A stretch of 41,454 nt of DNA from Phenylobacterium sp. (GTDB lineage: Bacteria; Pseudomonadota; Alphaproteobacteria; Caulobacterales; Caulobacteraceae): contig NZ_JAICYI010000028.1 in the NCBI RefSeq assembly GCF_025934275.1, positions 1 to 41,454 on the forward strand. The letters run 5' to 3'. Numbering within the stretch: position 1 is the first letter of the stretch; each line of letters opens with the position of its first letter. The notes under the pieces are model-generated. The model saw only the letters and a list, made by a program, of their open reading frames with translations, searched no databases and was not told the origin of the DNA. Positions 1 through 11,025 of this stretch are shown piece by piece. The translations under genes were made by a program, and so were the position numbers.

Positions 1-1580
1 ACCCTGCCCGAGGCGGTGAAGCCCGCGAACTCGATCTCCGCCACCAGCTCGGGCCGGGCCCAGTGGACGTCGGCCTCGCGCTTCGGCGCGCCCGGGCCGG
101 TGAACGGGCTGGACTTGGACTCGGCCTTCTCCAGCCTGGGCAGCACGCGGCGCACGGCGTCGCGCCCGAAGCCCGTGCCGACCTTGCCGACATAGACCAG
201 CTTGTCGCCGCGATGGACGCCGACCAGCAGGGCCCGCAGCTGGTCGCGCTCGCCGGTCCAGCCGCCGATCACCACCTCGTGCCCCGCCCGGCACTTGGAT
301 TTCAACCAGTCCTCGCCGCGCCCCGAGCGGTAGGGTGCGGACAGCCGCTTGGACACGATGCCCTCCAGCGACATCCGGCAGGCCGATTGCAGCACCGCGT
401 CGCCGCCGGTCTCGAAGTGCTCGACATAGCGGATCCGGGGCTCGAGGCGGCGGTCCTGCAGAAGGTCCGCCAGGCGGGCCTTGCGGTCCCTCAAGGGCTG
501 CGCCCGCAGGTCCTCGCCGTTCAGGAACAGCAGGTCGAAGACGAAGAGCACCAGGTCGCTGGTCTTGCCGTCGGCGAGCGCCGCCTGCAGGGCCGGGAAG
601 TCCGGCGCGCCGTTGGCGTCCAGGGCGCAGGCTTCGCCGTCGATGATCGCATCCGGCAGGCCCGCGCCCACGCGGGCGATCTCCCGGAACTTCTCGGTCC
701 AGTCGAGGCCCGCCCGGGTCTTGAGCGTGGCCTTGCCCTTCTCCACGCGCAGTTGCAGCCGGTAGCCGTCGAACTTGATCTCGTGCGCCCAGCCTGAACC
801 CGGCGGAGGCCGGTCGACCGACTTGGCGAGCTCGGGCGCGATGAACCCCGGGAGCGCCGCGGCGCGGATCTTCGGTGGCGGCGCCGCGCGCAGCGGAGCC
901 GGCGGTCGCGTCTCAGCCTCCCCGCGGTTCGAGCGCCAGACCGCCTTGGCCGAGGCGCGGCCCTTCCCTCCGGTCATGAACGGCTTCGGCCCCTTGCCCT
1001 TGCCGGCCGCGATCTCTTCCATCGCCCGGCCGGAGGCGACCGAGGTGGTCTCCTCGTCGACGATCGCGGCGTCGGAATCCTCAACCGACCAGCCGTCGTG
1101 GTGCTTGATCAGCAGCCAGTTGTCCCGCTTCTCCCGCTCGCGCCGCTTCATCCGCACCAGCACGAAGCCGCCCTTCAGCCGCTCGCCGTCCAGGCGGAAC
1201 TTCAGGTCGCCCTTCTTCAGCATGGCGCGGGGATCGCCCTCCGGCTCCCAGTAGCCGCGGTCCCACAGCATCACCGAGCCGCCGCCGTATTCGCCCTTGG
1301 GGATGGTGCCCTCGAAGTCGCCGTAGTCGAGCGGGTGGTCCTCCACCTCCACCGCCAGCCTGCGCTGGTGCGGATCGAGCGAGGGTCCCTTGGTCACCGC
1401 CCAGGACTTGAAGACGCCGTCCAGCTCCAGGCGGAAGTCGTAGTGCAGCCGGCTCGCCGCATGCTTCTGGATCACGAAGCGTAACCGGTTCGAGGGCTTG
1501 GTCTTCTCCGCACCCTGCGGCTCCGCCGTCTTGGAGAAATCCCGCATCGAGCGGTAGCGGGCGAGCAGGTCCTTGGCCAT
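1..1580 (-). CDS. ligD: ATP-dependent DNA ligase LigD (3' end beyond window)
   Basis: Non-homologous end-joining ligase, expected to work with Ku on double-strand breaks. The ATG at 1580 opens a protein of at least 526 residues that runs off the left edge. Residues about 30-165 match the LigD 3'-phosphoesterase domain (FVIQKHAASRLHYDFRLELDG, then a GEYGGGSVMLWDRG stretch). A lysine-rich linker follows. The ATP-dependent ligase domain starts near residue 245, with the adenylated lysine expected at K269 in the motif EIKFDGYR. A further ligase motif EGIVSKR and the start of the OB-fold (VYVGKVGTGF) are visible before the edge. So the order is phosphoesterase then ligase; whether a polymerase domain follows cannot be seen. 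It is codirectional with and 53 bp downstream of otsA, so it may be read with otsBA. Confidence 0.93.
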   Translation of the reverse strand, partial: MAKDLLARYRSMRDFSKTAEPQGAEKTKPSNRLRFVIQKHAASRLHYDFRLELDGVFKSWAVTKGPSLDPHQRRLAVEVEDHPLDYGDFEGTIPKGEYGGGSVMLWDRGYWEPEGDPRAMLKKGDLKFRLDGERLKGGFVLVRMKRREREKRDNWLLIKHHDGWSVEDSDAAIVDEETTSVASGRAMEEIAAGKGKGPKPFMTGGKGRASAKAVWRSNRGEAETRPPAPLRAAPPPKIRAAALPGFIAPELAKSVDRPPPGSGWAHEIKFDGYRLQLRVEKGKATLKTRAGLDWTEKFREIARVGAGLPDAIIDGEACALDANGAPDFPALQAALADGKTSDLVLFVFDLLFLNGEDLRAQPLRDRKARLADLLQDRRLEPRIRYVEHFETGGDAVLQSACRMSLEGIVSKRLSAPYRSGRGEDWLKSKCRAGHEVVIGGWTGERDQLRALLVGVHRGDKLVYVGKVGTGFGRDAVRRVLPRLEKAESKSSPFTGPGAPKREADVHWARPELVAEIEFAGFTASGR

Positions 1581-1633
1581 GACAGCCAAACCAACGCCTT
1601 TTCGGCTGGTTCCGGAACCTCCTCTCCGTCGCC

Positions 1634-3030
<1,397 letters not shown>

Positions 3031-3034
<4 letters not shown>

Positions 3035-3780
3035 AGCGCCGCCTCCAGCCAGGCCAGCGCCGCCTCGACGTCCGCCAGCCGGCAGCGGGCGCCGGTCGGG
3101 CGCGCCTGACCGACCAGCACGCCGTATCCGCCCATCGCCTGCGCCGCGGCGAAGCCGTCCTCGTCGGTGGCGTCGTCGCCGAGGAAGATCGGCACCGCGC
3201 CTCGGAACGGCGGCTCGGCCATGAACGCCTCGACGCTGTCGGCCTTGGTGGGGCCCGGGGTGCGCAGCTCCTCGACCATGTCCCCCTCCTGCAGCGCGAG
3301 CCCGGTCTGATCGGCCATCTCCTGCGCGCACGTCCGCGCGGCGTCGGCGCAATTGCGCGCCAGGCGGAAGTGGAGGGCGACCGAAAGGCCCTTCTCCTCG
3401 ACCAGCAGGCCGGAATCCCGCGCCGCAAAGGTGCGCAGCGCTTTGGTCGCCTCATGCAGTTTCGGATGCGGCGCGTGCTCGTGGAGGGCCCCGCCGGCGT
3501 CGCGGCGAACCAGGCCATGCACCGCAGCCACGGCGGTCACGCGGCCCTCCAGGATGCGATCAGCGTCGGCGAGCGTGCGGCCGGTGACCACCGCAAGCCG
3601 CCCCTCCAACGCCTCGGCGAGCCGTTCCAGGAGGTCGGTGCGGCGGGGATCAGGATGAACGTCCTGCGGGCGCGCCGCGATCGGCGCCAAGGTCCCGTCG
3701 AGATCCAGGAAGAGCGCAGAGCAGGTCAGCTCAAGGGGTTTCGGCGCCGGACGCTGGATGCTGAGTTCTTCAATCGACAT
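3031..3780 (-). CDS. otsB: Trehalose-6-phosphate phosphatase (HAD family)
   Basis: Removes phosphate from trehalose-6-phosphate to give trehalose. The 249-residue protein has the HAD nucleophile motif FLDLDGT (D26 and D28) and the late acidic motif GDDATDEDGF. The ATG at 3780 (MSIEEL) is preferred over an in-frame start 66 bp upstream because the extra residues look non-coding. It is the first gene of an otsB-otsA pair, with a 4-bp overlap into otsA. It is divergent from zwf, whose product also uses glucose-6-phosphate. A TTGACA element lies about 70 bp upstream. Confidence 0.93.
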
Positions 3781-3825
3781 TCGGCTCGCCCCCGGGCCGA
3801 TTGGGAACGCGCAGGCCCCTGGTTC

Positions 3826-3854
3826 GATCCACACCCCGACCGTCACTATGTCAA
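3826..3854 (-). promoter_or_regulatory. Candidate otsBA promoter
   Basis: On the minus strand a perfect TTGACA (3854 to 3849) is followed, after 17 bp, by TGGATC (3831 to 3826). Transcription would start near 3820, about 40 nt before the otsB ATG. The -35 box is good and the -10 box poor, so this is a candidate by pattern only. Confidence 0.35.
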
Positions 3855-3867
3855 CTCGCGCGGGCCC

Positions 3868-3896
3868 TTGACGTTCCCGCGCCGGTCGGCGCTATG
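3868..3896 (+). promoter_or_regulatory. Candidate zwf promoter
   Basis: TTGACG (3868-3873) is followed 17 bp later by GCTATG (3891-3896). This resembles the alphaproteobacterial housekeeping pattern TTGACG / GCTAnA, although the spacing is on the long side. It lies back-to-back with the otsB -35 box, 13 bp apart. If real, transcription starts near 3903, downstream of the ATG at 3894, which supports the zwf start at 3930. Confidence 0.35.
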
Positions 3897-3929
3897 CGGC
3901 CCTCCGTGGTTGCAACGGGATTGGCGCCG

Positions 3930-5393
3930 ATGGCCGAAGCCCCCCTGGCGGACCTGCTCATCCTGTTCGGCGGAACAGGCGACCTGGCGCGCCGGATGCT
4001 GCTGCCGTCGCTCTATTTCCTCGACTCCGACGGCTTCCTGCCGGATGCATTCCGCATCGTGGCGACGGCGCGGGCCGTGCTGTCGCGCAAGGCGTTCCTC
4101 GAGCGGGTGCGCGATGACCTGAAAGCCCGGCCCGAGGGCCTCGATGAGGCTGTCTGGACCCGCTTCTGCGCCCGCCTGGACTACGTCTCCGCCGATGCGA
4201 CGACGGCTGACGGTCTGGCGAGCCTCAAATCGCACGTGGATGGCGCGCAGCAGCCGATCTTCTATCTGGCGGTGTCGCCCAGCCTCTACGGGCGGGTTTG
4301 CGTCGCCCTGGCCGCCGCGGGCTTCGTCACCGAGGCCGGCCGCATCGTGCTGGAGAAGCCGATCGGCCGCGACCTGGAGACGTCGCGGGCGATCAACGTC
4401 GCGGTCGGCGCGGTGTTCGACGAGGAGCGGATCTTCCGGATCGACCACTATCTCGGCAAGGAGACGGTCCAGAACCTAATCGCGCTGCGCTTCGCCAACA
4501 CCCTGTTCGAGCCGCTCTGGAACAACCTCACCATCGACCACGTGCAGATCACCGTCGCCGAGACGGAAGGCGTCGGCGACCGCTGGCCCTACTACGACGA
4601 GTACGGGGCGCTACGCGACATGCTGCAGAACCACATGCTGCAGCTTCTCTGCCTGGTGGCCATGGAGCCGCCCAGCGACATGGAGCCGGACTCCGTGCGA
4701 AACGAGAAGGTCAAGGTGCTGCGTTCGCTTCGGCCCTACACCCGCGCCGAGGCCGCCAACTCCTCGGTGCGCGGGCAGTACGCGGCCGGCGTGGCCGGCG
4801 GCGCGGCGGCCCAGGCTTATGAGGCGGAGCGCGGGCAGCACACCGACACCGAGACCTTCGTCGCGCTCAGGGTCGACATCGACAATTGGCGCTGGGCCGG
4901 CGTGCCTTTCTTCCTGCGCACCGGCAAGCGGCTGCCCGAACGGCGCACCCAGATCGCCATCCAGTTCAAGGGCGTGCCGCACTCGATCTTCGACGGCCCG
5001 GCGCGCGAGGACCTGGTCGCCAACCGGCTGGTCATCGACCTGCAGCCGGACGAGGACATCGAGCTCCTGCTGATGAACAAGGCTCCCGGCATCACCGCCG
5101 GCGGCATGCGCCTGCAGTCGCTGCCGCTCTCGCTGTCGCTGCTGCGCACCTACGAAGGTCCCGGGGCGCGGCGTCGCATCGCCTACGAGCGCCTGCTGCT
5201 GGATGCGATCTGCGGCAACTCCACCCTGTTCGTGCGCCGCGACGAGGTGGAGGCGGCCTGGCGCTGGATCGATGGCGTGGCCGACGCCTGGCGCGAGGCC
5301 GGCATGGCGCCGCGACCCTATCCGGCGGGCTCCTGGGGGCCGGCCGGCGCCTTCGCCCTCATCGAGCGCTCCGGCCGCGCCTGGTACGACTAG
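3930..5393 (+). CDS. zwf: Glucose-6-phosphate 1-dehydrogenase
   Basis: Oxidises glucose-6-phosphate to 6-phosphogluconolactone with NAD(P)+, the entry to the Entner-Doudoroff and pentose-phosphate routes. From ATG 3930 the product is 487 residues, normal for the family. It has the nucleotide-binding GGTGDLA (residues 14-20), EKPIGRD near 142, and the active-site RIDHYLGK (170-177). Later FFLRTGKRL and IQFKGVPH stretches also fit. Upstream in-frame starts exist at 3894 and 3801; 3930 places the Rossmann loop at the usual distance from the N-terminus. The gene stands alone, about 6.9 kb before pgl-edd, with which it is usually clustered. Confidence 0.94.
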   Translation: MAEAPLADLLILFGGTGDLARRMLLPSLYFLDSDGFLPDAFRIVATARAVLSRKAFLERVRDDLKARPEGLDEAVWTRFCARLDYVSADATTADGLASLKSHVDGAQQPIFYLAVSPSLYGRVCVALAAAGFVTEAGRIVLEKPIGRDLETSRAINVAVGAVFDEERIFRIDHYLGKETVQNLIALRFANTLFEPLWNNLTIDHVQITVAETEGVGDRWPYYDEYGALRDMLQNHMLQLLCLVAMEPPSDMEPDSVRNEKVKVLRSLRPYTRAEAANSSVRGQYAAGVAGGAAAQAYEAERGQHTDTETFVALRVDIDNWRWAGVPFFLRTGKRLPERRTQIAIQFKGVPHSIFDGPAREDLVANRLVIDLQPDEDIELLLMNKAPGITAGGMRLQSLPLSLSLLRTYEGPGARRRIAYERLLLDAICGNSTLFVRRDEVEAAWRWIDGVADAWREAGMAPRPYPAGSWGPAGAFALIERSGRAWYD

Positions 5394-5411
5394 GCCGCGC
5401 CCGGCCGCGCC

Positions 5412-7310
5412 TCAGCGAACCGTCGACCAGGGCCGCGAGATCAGGGTCGCGCAGTTGATCAACCCAACCAGCGAATAGGTCTGCGGGTAGTTGCCCCACA
5501 GCTCGTTGCCGTCCAGCGCCATGTCCTCGGAGAGCAGGCCCGCGCGCGTGCGCCGCGCCAGCATCTGCTCGAATAGCTCGCGCGCCTCGGCCGTGCGGCC
5601 GAACAGGTGCAGCGCCTCCACCAGCCAGAAGGTGCAGAAGTTGAACGCCGTCTTCGGCACCCCGAAGTCGTCCGGAATGGCGTAGCGCAGCATGAAGGCG
5701 CCGCGGCGGAGGCCCTTCTCCACCGCCTCCATGGTCGCCCGCATGCGGGGATCCTCCGGGGTGGTGAACCGCACGTCGATCAGCTGCAGCAAGCTGGCGT
5801 CGAGCTCGTCGCCGTCGAACGTGGCGGCATAACGGCCGAGCTTCTCGTTCCAGGCGCGCCGCTCGATGGTCTCGCGCATCTGACGGGCCCGCTCGGCCCA
5901 GTGGTGGGCGCGATCCGGCAGGCCGACCCGCGCCGCAGCGTTTCCCAGGCGGTCGCAGGCCGCCCAGCACATAACCGCAGAATAGGTGTGCACCGCCTCG
6001 TGGCCGCGGAATTCCCAGAGGCTGGCGTCGGGCTTGTCGTAGAACTCGAAGGCGCGATCCCCGATCGGCTCGATGGCGCGGAAGTCGTCCTCGTTGGCCG
6101 GGCGGAACAGCCGTTCGTCGAAGAAGGCCTGCACGGTCGAGAGCACGATCTGGCCATAGACGTCGTGCTGCCGGTGCTCGTGCGCCTGGTTGCCGACCCT
6201 GACCGGCCCCATGCCGCGGTAGCCCGGCAGGTGCGGCGCGATCCATTCGGTGAGCACCGGCTCCAGCCCCACGCCGTAAACCGGCTGCACATGGCCCGCC
6301 TTGCTGGAGTCGATCAGCACGGCGGGCTCGAAGCCCGCCGGCCCGCCGGCATCGCCGGTCGGCGCTGCCAGCGGGTGGACGTCGCCGCGGCGGGCCTGGT
6401 CGACCAGGTTCCTGAGATAACCCAGGTAGTTCTCCAGGATATCGGCTGCGCCCAGCCGGTTCAGCGCCTGGACCACGTAGTAGGCGTCGCGCAGCCAGCA
6501 GTAGCGGTAGTCCCAGTTGCGTCCCGGCTCGCCGGGCGCGACCGGATGCTCGGGAATCGAGGTGGTGAGCGCCGCAACGATCGCGCCGGTCTCCTCGTAG
6601 GCGCAGAGCTTGAGCGTGATCGCCGCCCGGATCACCTCATCCTGCCACTCCAACGGCACCGAGAGCGTCCGCACCCAGTTGCGCCAATAGAAAGTCGTCT
6701 CGCGCAGCATGCGCTCGGTCGTCATGGCGACGTCCGCCTCGAAGCCCTCGTCCGGCCCCAGGAACATCGCGATCGCCTCCTCCAGCCGGAACGTCCGCTC
6801 CTCCAGGATGTGAGTCACCGAGGCGTCGGTGGTCAGCCGGATGGTCGTGTCGCCGCCGATGTATCGGATGTGGTTCGAGCCCGTGGTGGTCGCGCAGCTC
6901 TGCTCCCCGTAGTTGGCGGTCGGCCGCATGCGGATGCGGATGCGCGGCGCGCCGGTGATCGGCCGGATCAGGCGGATGAACGCGAACGGCCGGTAGACCC
7001 GCCCGAACTGCCGGTAGCGGGGGGAGAAGTCGATGATCTCCAGCGCCCCGCCGTGGGCGTCGACGATCTCGGTGGAGAGGATCGGGGTGTTGCGCAGATA
7101 GGACTGGCGGACCTCCACCGTCTCCTCCACGTCCACCGCCCAGAGCCCGCAGGCCGCCTCCTCGGCCGCGTCCTTGCCGCCGAGCAGCGCCGAGAAGAAC
7201 GGGTCGCCGTCGACTCGGGGCGCGCAGGACCAGACGAAACGGCCGGCGTCGTCGATCAGCGCGCTCGCCGCGCAGTTGCCGATGGGGAAAAGCTCAAGGG
7301 TCTGGCTCAA
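5412..7310 (-). CDS. Glycoside hydrolase family 15 protein (glucoamylase-like)
   Basis: Likely hydrolyses terminal alpha-glucosidic bonds of malto-oligosaccharides, glycogen or trehalose to free glucose; GH15 sequence alone does not settle the substrate. Family hallmarks are the N-terminal LFPIGNCAASALID, the central GRNWDYRYCWLRDAYYV and the C-terminal ELWGNYPQTYSLVGLINCA. No signal peptide is seen, so it should be cytoplasmic. The start is uncertain: TTG at 7310 gives 632 residues and the usual short N-terminus, while GTGs at 7340 and 7418 are in frame. It converges on zwf (18 bp between the stop codons) and diverges from pyk. Confidence 0.88.
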   Translation of the reverse strand: MSQTLELFPIGNCAASALIDDAGRFVWSCAPRVDGDPFFSALLGGKDAAEEAACGLWAVDVEETVEVRQSYLRNTPILSTEIVDAHGGALEIIDFSPRYRQFGRVYRPFAFIRLIRPITGAPRIRIRMRPTANYGEQSCATTTGSNHIRYIGGDTTIRLTTDASVTHILEERTFRLEEAIAMFLGPDEGFEADVAMTTERMLRETTFYWRNWVRTLSVPLEWQDEVIRAAITLKLCAYEETGAIVAALTTSIPEHPVAPGEPGRNWDYRYCWLRDAYYVVQALNRLGAADILENYLGYLRNLVDQARRGDVHPLAAPTGDAGGPAGFEPAVLIDSSKAGHVQPVYGVGLEPVLTEWIAPHLPGYRGMGPVRVGNQAHEHRQHDVYGQIVLSTVQAFFDERLFRPANEDDFRAIEPIGDRAFEFYDKPDASLWEFRGHEAVHTYSAVMCWAACDRLGNAAARVGLPDRAHHWAERARQMRETIERRAWNEKLGRYAATFDGDELDASLLQLIDVRFTTPEDPRMRATMEAVEKGLRRGAFMLRYAIPDDFGVPKTAFNFCTFWLVEALHLFGRTAEARELFEQMLARRTRAGLLSEDMALDGNELWGNYPQTYSLVGLINCATLISRPWSTVR

Positions 7311-7467
7311 GGCTGCAGTCCCGCCGTTCGCTGTCCGCACATTCGCCGGAGCCCCCGCTTTCCGCTCGACGGGGGATAACGCCGCTGGATAAAGCTTGGC
7401 TCCGAAGACCGGGCGCACGGCTCATGCGTTGCCCGGCCGCAGCCCATCCCTTACACGCAAACGGCGC

Positions 7468-8886
7468 ATGATCCGAGCCCGCAGAGCCCGCATCGTCGCG
7501 ACCCTCGGTCCGGCGAGCCGCGACCCCTCCCGCGTGCGGGAGCTGGCGAGAGCCGGCGCGGACGTCTTTCGGGTCAACTTCAGCCATGGCAGCCAGGCGG
7601 AGCACGCGCGCAGCATCCAGGCGGTGCGGGCGGCCGAGGCCGGCGTCGGGCGGCCGCTGGCGGTGCTCGCCGACCTGCAGGGCCCGAAGCTCAGGCTGGG
7701 CGAGTTCGCCGACGGGGTGGTGCGGCTGCGGCCGGGCCAGAACTTCCGCCTCGACCTGCGCCGCGAGCCGGGCGACGCGAGCCGGGTCCCGGTGCCGCAT
7801 CCGGAGGTCTTCGCCTGCCTCAGGATCGGCGCCTTGGTGCTGCTCGACGACGGCAAGGTGCGCCTGCGCATTCTCGCCCATGGCCCTGACTACGCCGAGA
7901 CCGAGGTGGAGGCGGGCGAGCAGCTTTCCGACCACAAGGGCCTCAACCTGCCCAACCTGTCTGTGCCGATCCCGGCGCTCACCGAGAAGGATCGCGCGGA
8001 CCTGGCCTTCGCGCTGAACGAGGGCGTCGACTGGGTGGCGCTGTCGTTCGTGCAGCGCGCCTCCGACATGGCCGAGCTCCGGGCGCTGGCGCAGGGTCGC
8101 GCCGCCCTTCTGGCCAAGATCGAGAAACCCGCCGCCCTCGAGAGCCTGGATGAGATCCTCGATCTTTCCGAGGCGATCATGGTCGCCCGGGGCGACCTCG
8201 GCGTCGAGCTCGCCCCCGAGGAGGTGCCGGTCTTCCAGAAGAAGCTGATCCGCGCCGCCCGGCTGCGGGGCCTGCCGGTCATCGTGGCGACCCAGATGCT
8301 GGAATCGATGACTCATTCGCCGACGCCGACACGAGCGGAAGCCTCCGATGTGGCCGGCGCGGTCTACGAGGGCGCCGACGCCCTGATGCTGTCGGGCGAG
8401 ACGGCGGCGGGCGACTATCCGCTGGAGGCGGTCGCGATGATGGACCGCATCATCACCCGCGTGGAGCAGGACCCCCGCTGGCCGGAGCTGATGCGCGCGG
8501 AATATCCGGTCGAGGACGCCGACGCCGACGCCCTGGTGGCGGCCGCCCGCAAGGCTTCGGAATCCTCCTCCACCGCGTGCATCGTGGCCTTCACCACCAC
8601 CGGCCAGACGGCGCTGCGCCTGGCGCGGGAACGGCCCTTACAGCCGACGCTCGGCCTGACGCCCAATCTGGACACCGCCCGTCGTCTGGCCCTGGCCTGG
8701 GGCGTCGAGCCGCGGGTGATCCCCGAGGTCACCGACCCCGAGCAACTCGCCGAGATCGCGGTCGATCAGGCCGTGGAGACCGGCCTGGGCCCGCCCGGGC
8801 AGCGGGTCTTGATCCTGGCCGGCCTGCCGCTGGGCTCGCCCGGCGCCGCCAACATCCTGCGGCTGGCGCACACGCCCCGGCGCTAG
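7468..8886 (+). CDS. pyk: Pyruvate kinase
   Basis: Converts phosphoenolpyruvate and ADP to pyruvate and ATP, the last step of the Entner-Doudoroff lower branch. The 472-residue product starts MIRARRARIVATLGPASR, the standard pyruvate kinase N-terminus. It carries the K+/Mg2+ site motifs VNFSHGS and LLAKIEKP, MVARGDLGVELAPE, and the signature ATQMLESM followed by PTRAEASDVAGAV. The C-terminal domain is complete. An in-frame TTG upstream at 7396 is rejected because it would add non-homologous residues. Its TAG stop overlaps the stop of the convergent downstream gene at CTAG. Confidence 0.95.
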   Translation: MIRARRARIVATLGPASRDPSRVRELARAGADVFRVNFSHGSQAEHARSIQAVRAAEAGVGRPLAVLADLQGPKLRLGEFADGVVRLRPGQNFRLDLRREPGDASRVPVPHPEVFACLRIGALVLLDDGKVRLRILAHGPDYAETEVEAGEQLSDHKGLNLPNLSVPIPALTEKDRADLAFALNEGVDWVALSFVQRASDMAELRALAQGRAALLAKIEKPAALESLDEILDLSEAIMVARGDLGVELAPEEVPVFQKKLIRAARLRGLPVIVATQMLESMTHSPTPTRAEASDVAGAVYEGADALMLSGETAAGDYPLEAVAMMDRIITRVEQDPRWPELMRAEYPVEDADADALVAAARKASESSSTACIVAFTTTGQTALRLARERPLQPTLGLTPNLDTARRLALAWGVEPRVIPEVTDPEQLAEIAVDQAVETGLGPPGQRVLILAGLPLGSPGAANILRLAHTPRR

Positions 8887-11018
8887 ACCGGAAGCTTCGT
8901 CCGCTCGCGCACCACCACCGCTGTGTCCTCGCGTTCGAACAGCAGGTCCAGAACCTCGTCGCCCACGATCAGCCGCTGCACGGTGAAATGGTCGATGCCG
9001 AACGGCAGATGCGGGTCGCGGATGTGGGTCACGCCGTGCTCGCCGTCGATCCCGAGGCCGAGACAGGCCTGCAGCATCATGAACACCGATCCTGCGGCCC
9101 AGGCCTGCGGCAGGCAAGCCACCGGATAGGCGACCGGCGGATCGCCCGGCGTGCGGGGAAATCCGCAGAACAGCTCCGGCAGCCGCATGTCGAACTGCGA
9201 GGCGCTCTCGAACATCGCCGAGGTGATCCGCATGGCGCCGTCGCGCTCGCCGTAGCGCGCCATCCCCATGACGCAGATCGCGGTGTCGTGCGGCCAGACC
9301 GAGCCGTTGTGATAGCTCATCGGGTTGAACCGGGCCTCGCCGACCGCCAGGGTCCGCAGGCCCCAGCCGGAGTTGAAGTCGGGGGCGAGCAGGGTCTCGA
9401 TCACGCGGGCGGCGCGGTCGGGCTGCGGCAGGCCGGCGAACAGCAGATGGCCCTGGTTCGAGGCGCGGACGCGGCAGAGCTTGCCTTTTCCGTCGACCGC
9501 CAGGCCGTAGGAGCCCGCCTCCTCCATCCAGAAAAGGTCCTCGACCTTGCGGCGCATCTCTTCGGCGCGCTGGGCGTAGTGCTGGGCGGCCTCGCCGTCG
9601 CCGCGCTTCTCCGCCAGCCGGGCCATGGTCCGGAACGCCATGAAGGCGTAGCCCTGCACCTCGACGAGCGCGATCGGCGGCGGCGGGAAGCTGCCGTCGG
9701 CATGGAAGATGGAATCGCCGGAGTCCTTCCAGCCCTGGTTGGTGAGGCCCCGCTCCGACGTCTTGGAATAGCTGAGCAGTCCGTAAGGGTTTGACTCGAT
9801 CCCGCGCTCGATCCAGGCGGCGGCGCGTTCGAGGTGCGACCAGAGGCGGTCGATCAGGCTCATTTCGCCGACCCGTTCGGCGTAGGCGCCGGCGAGCCCC
9901 ACGAACAGCGGCGTCGTGTCGACCCCGCCGTAGTAGCGGCCGAACGGCACTTCCCCGAGCGCGGCCATCTCGCCGCGACGGGTTTCGTGCATGATCTTGC
10001 CGGGCTCGGAATCGCGGAAGGCGGAGACCTCCTCGGCCTGGTGCGTCGCCAGGTAGGTGAGGACGCCTTCGGCCAGGACCGGCTCGAACCACAGGATCTG
10101 CCAGGCGGTGATGATCCCGTCGCGCCCGAAAGCGGTGGAGAACCAGGGGATGCCCGCATAGGGATAGGGCCCGGTCTGCAGCGGCGTGGTGAGCAGCGCC
10201 AGGTCGGCCCGCGACTTCTCCATCCAGCCGTTGAACAGCCGCCCGGTGGTGCGCAGCCGCGCTCCGCGCCGCCGGCGGGCGCGCATGGCGAAGCGGGCGC
10301 GGGCGGCCGCGGCCCGGAAGCGTTCGCGGCTCGGGGTGGGGCCGGAATGGCCGCCGATCTCGACGTAGAGCTCGACCCGTCCGTCAGCCTGGAGGGCGTA
10401 CATGAACTCGGCCCGATCATGGCTGAGCTTGCTCGGTGGATCGGAGAAGATGATCACGCTGCAGCGCTCGACCTTGTCGAGGCCGTCGTAACGGAAGCGG
10501 ACGTCCCGCTCGCCCACCTCCACGGGATGCCGCGTCCCACGCTTCGGCCGCTGCGCGCCGCGCACCTCGAAGATGTCGCGGAAGTCGGCGTCGAACTCGA
10601 AGGCGAGCGGCAGCACCACCACGCTGTTGGAATAGTTGACGATCTTGATGCGCTCGAAGAGCCGTTCCTCCCACAGGAAGCGCTTGCGCTCCACGTGCAG
10701 CACGCCGGGCGGGCCGGGCGGGCCGCCGGGGGTGACCAGCGCCCCGTTCACCAGGTGCGAGGTGAAGAATACGTTGTCCTGGCTCGCTGAGCCGGAGAGC
10801 AGAGTGGGCGAGCTCGTGCCGAGCAACAGCCGCCAGCGCGACAGCACGCGGGTGTCGTCGTGGAACAGCCCGTCGGCCAAGCCCAGCACGTCGCCCATGC
10901 CGTCGGCGACCAGAAAGGTGTCGCGGTCCTTCAGCGCATGGAGCCGGGCGGGGACCCGCGGCTCCTCCATCTCACCCCATTCGACCGCGGCGTTCTGGCC
11001 GGGCGCGAGATCGTTCAT
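8883..11018 (-). CDS. Glycogen debranching enzyme-like amylo-alpha-1,6-glucosidase
   Basis: Predicted to trim or debranch alpha-glucans. The 711-residue protein has an N-terminal beta-rich domain of the bacterial debranching type (ADGMGDVLGLADGLFHDDTRVLSRW near residue 35). A central (alpha/alpha)6-barrel domain contains the GIPWFSTAFGRDGIITAWQ stretch and SYHNGSVWPHDTAI. No signal peptide is visible. The ATG at 11018 (MNDLAPGQ) is preceded by a GAGG ribosome site 7 bp upstream and is preferred to the long open extension before it. It follows the glycosyltransferase by 7 bp, suggesting a two-gene operon. Exact specificity (glycogen, trehalose-like or other glucan) is not settled. Confidence 0.85.
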   Translation of the reverse strand: MNDLAPGQNAAVEWGEMEEPRVPARLHALKDRDTFLVADGMGDVLGLADGLFHDDTRVLSRWRLLLGTSSPTLLSGSASQDNVFFTSHLVNGALVTPGGPPGPPGVLHVERKRFLWEERLFERIKIVNYSNSVVVLPLAFEFDADFRDIFEVRGAQRPKRGTRHPVEVGERDVRFRYDGLDKVERCSVIIFSDPPSKLSHDRAEFMYALQADGRVELYVEIGGHSGPTPSRERFRAAAARARFAMRARRRRGARLRTTGRLFNGWMEKSRADLALLTTPLQTGPYPYAGIPWFSTAFGRDGIITAWQILWFEPVLAEGVLTYLATHQAEEVSAFRDSEPGKIMHETRRGEMAALGEVPFGRYYGGVDTTPLFVGLAGAYAERVGEMSLIDRLWSHLERAAAWIERGIESNPYGLLSYSKTSERGLTNQGWKDSGDSIFHADGSFPPPPIALVEVQGYAFMAFRTMARLAEKRGDGEAAQHYAQRAEEMRRKVEDLFWMEEAGSYGLAVDGKGKLCRVRASNQGHLLFAGLPQPDRAARVIETLLAPDFNSGWGLRTLAVGEARFNPMSYHNGSVWPHDTAICVMGMARYGERDGAMRITSAMFESASQFDMRLPELFCGFPRTPGDPPVAYPVACLPQAWAAGSVFMMLQACLGLGIDGEHGVTHIRDPHLPFGIDHFTVQRLIVGDEVLDLLFEREDTAVVVRERTKLPV

Positions 11019-11025
11019 GCCGACC

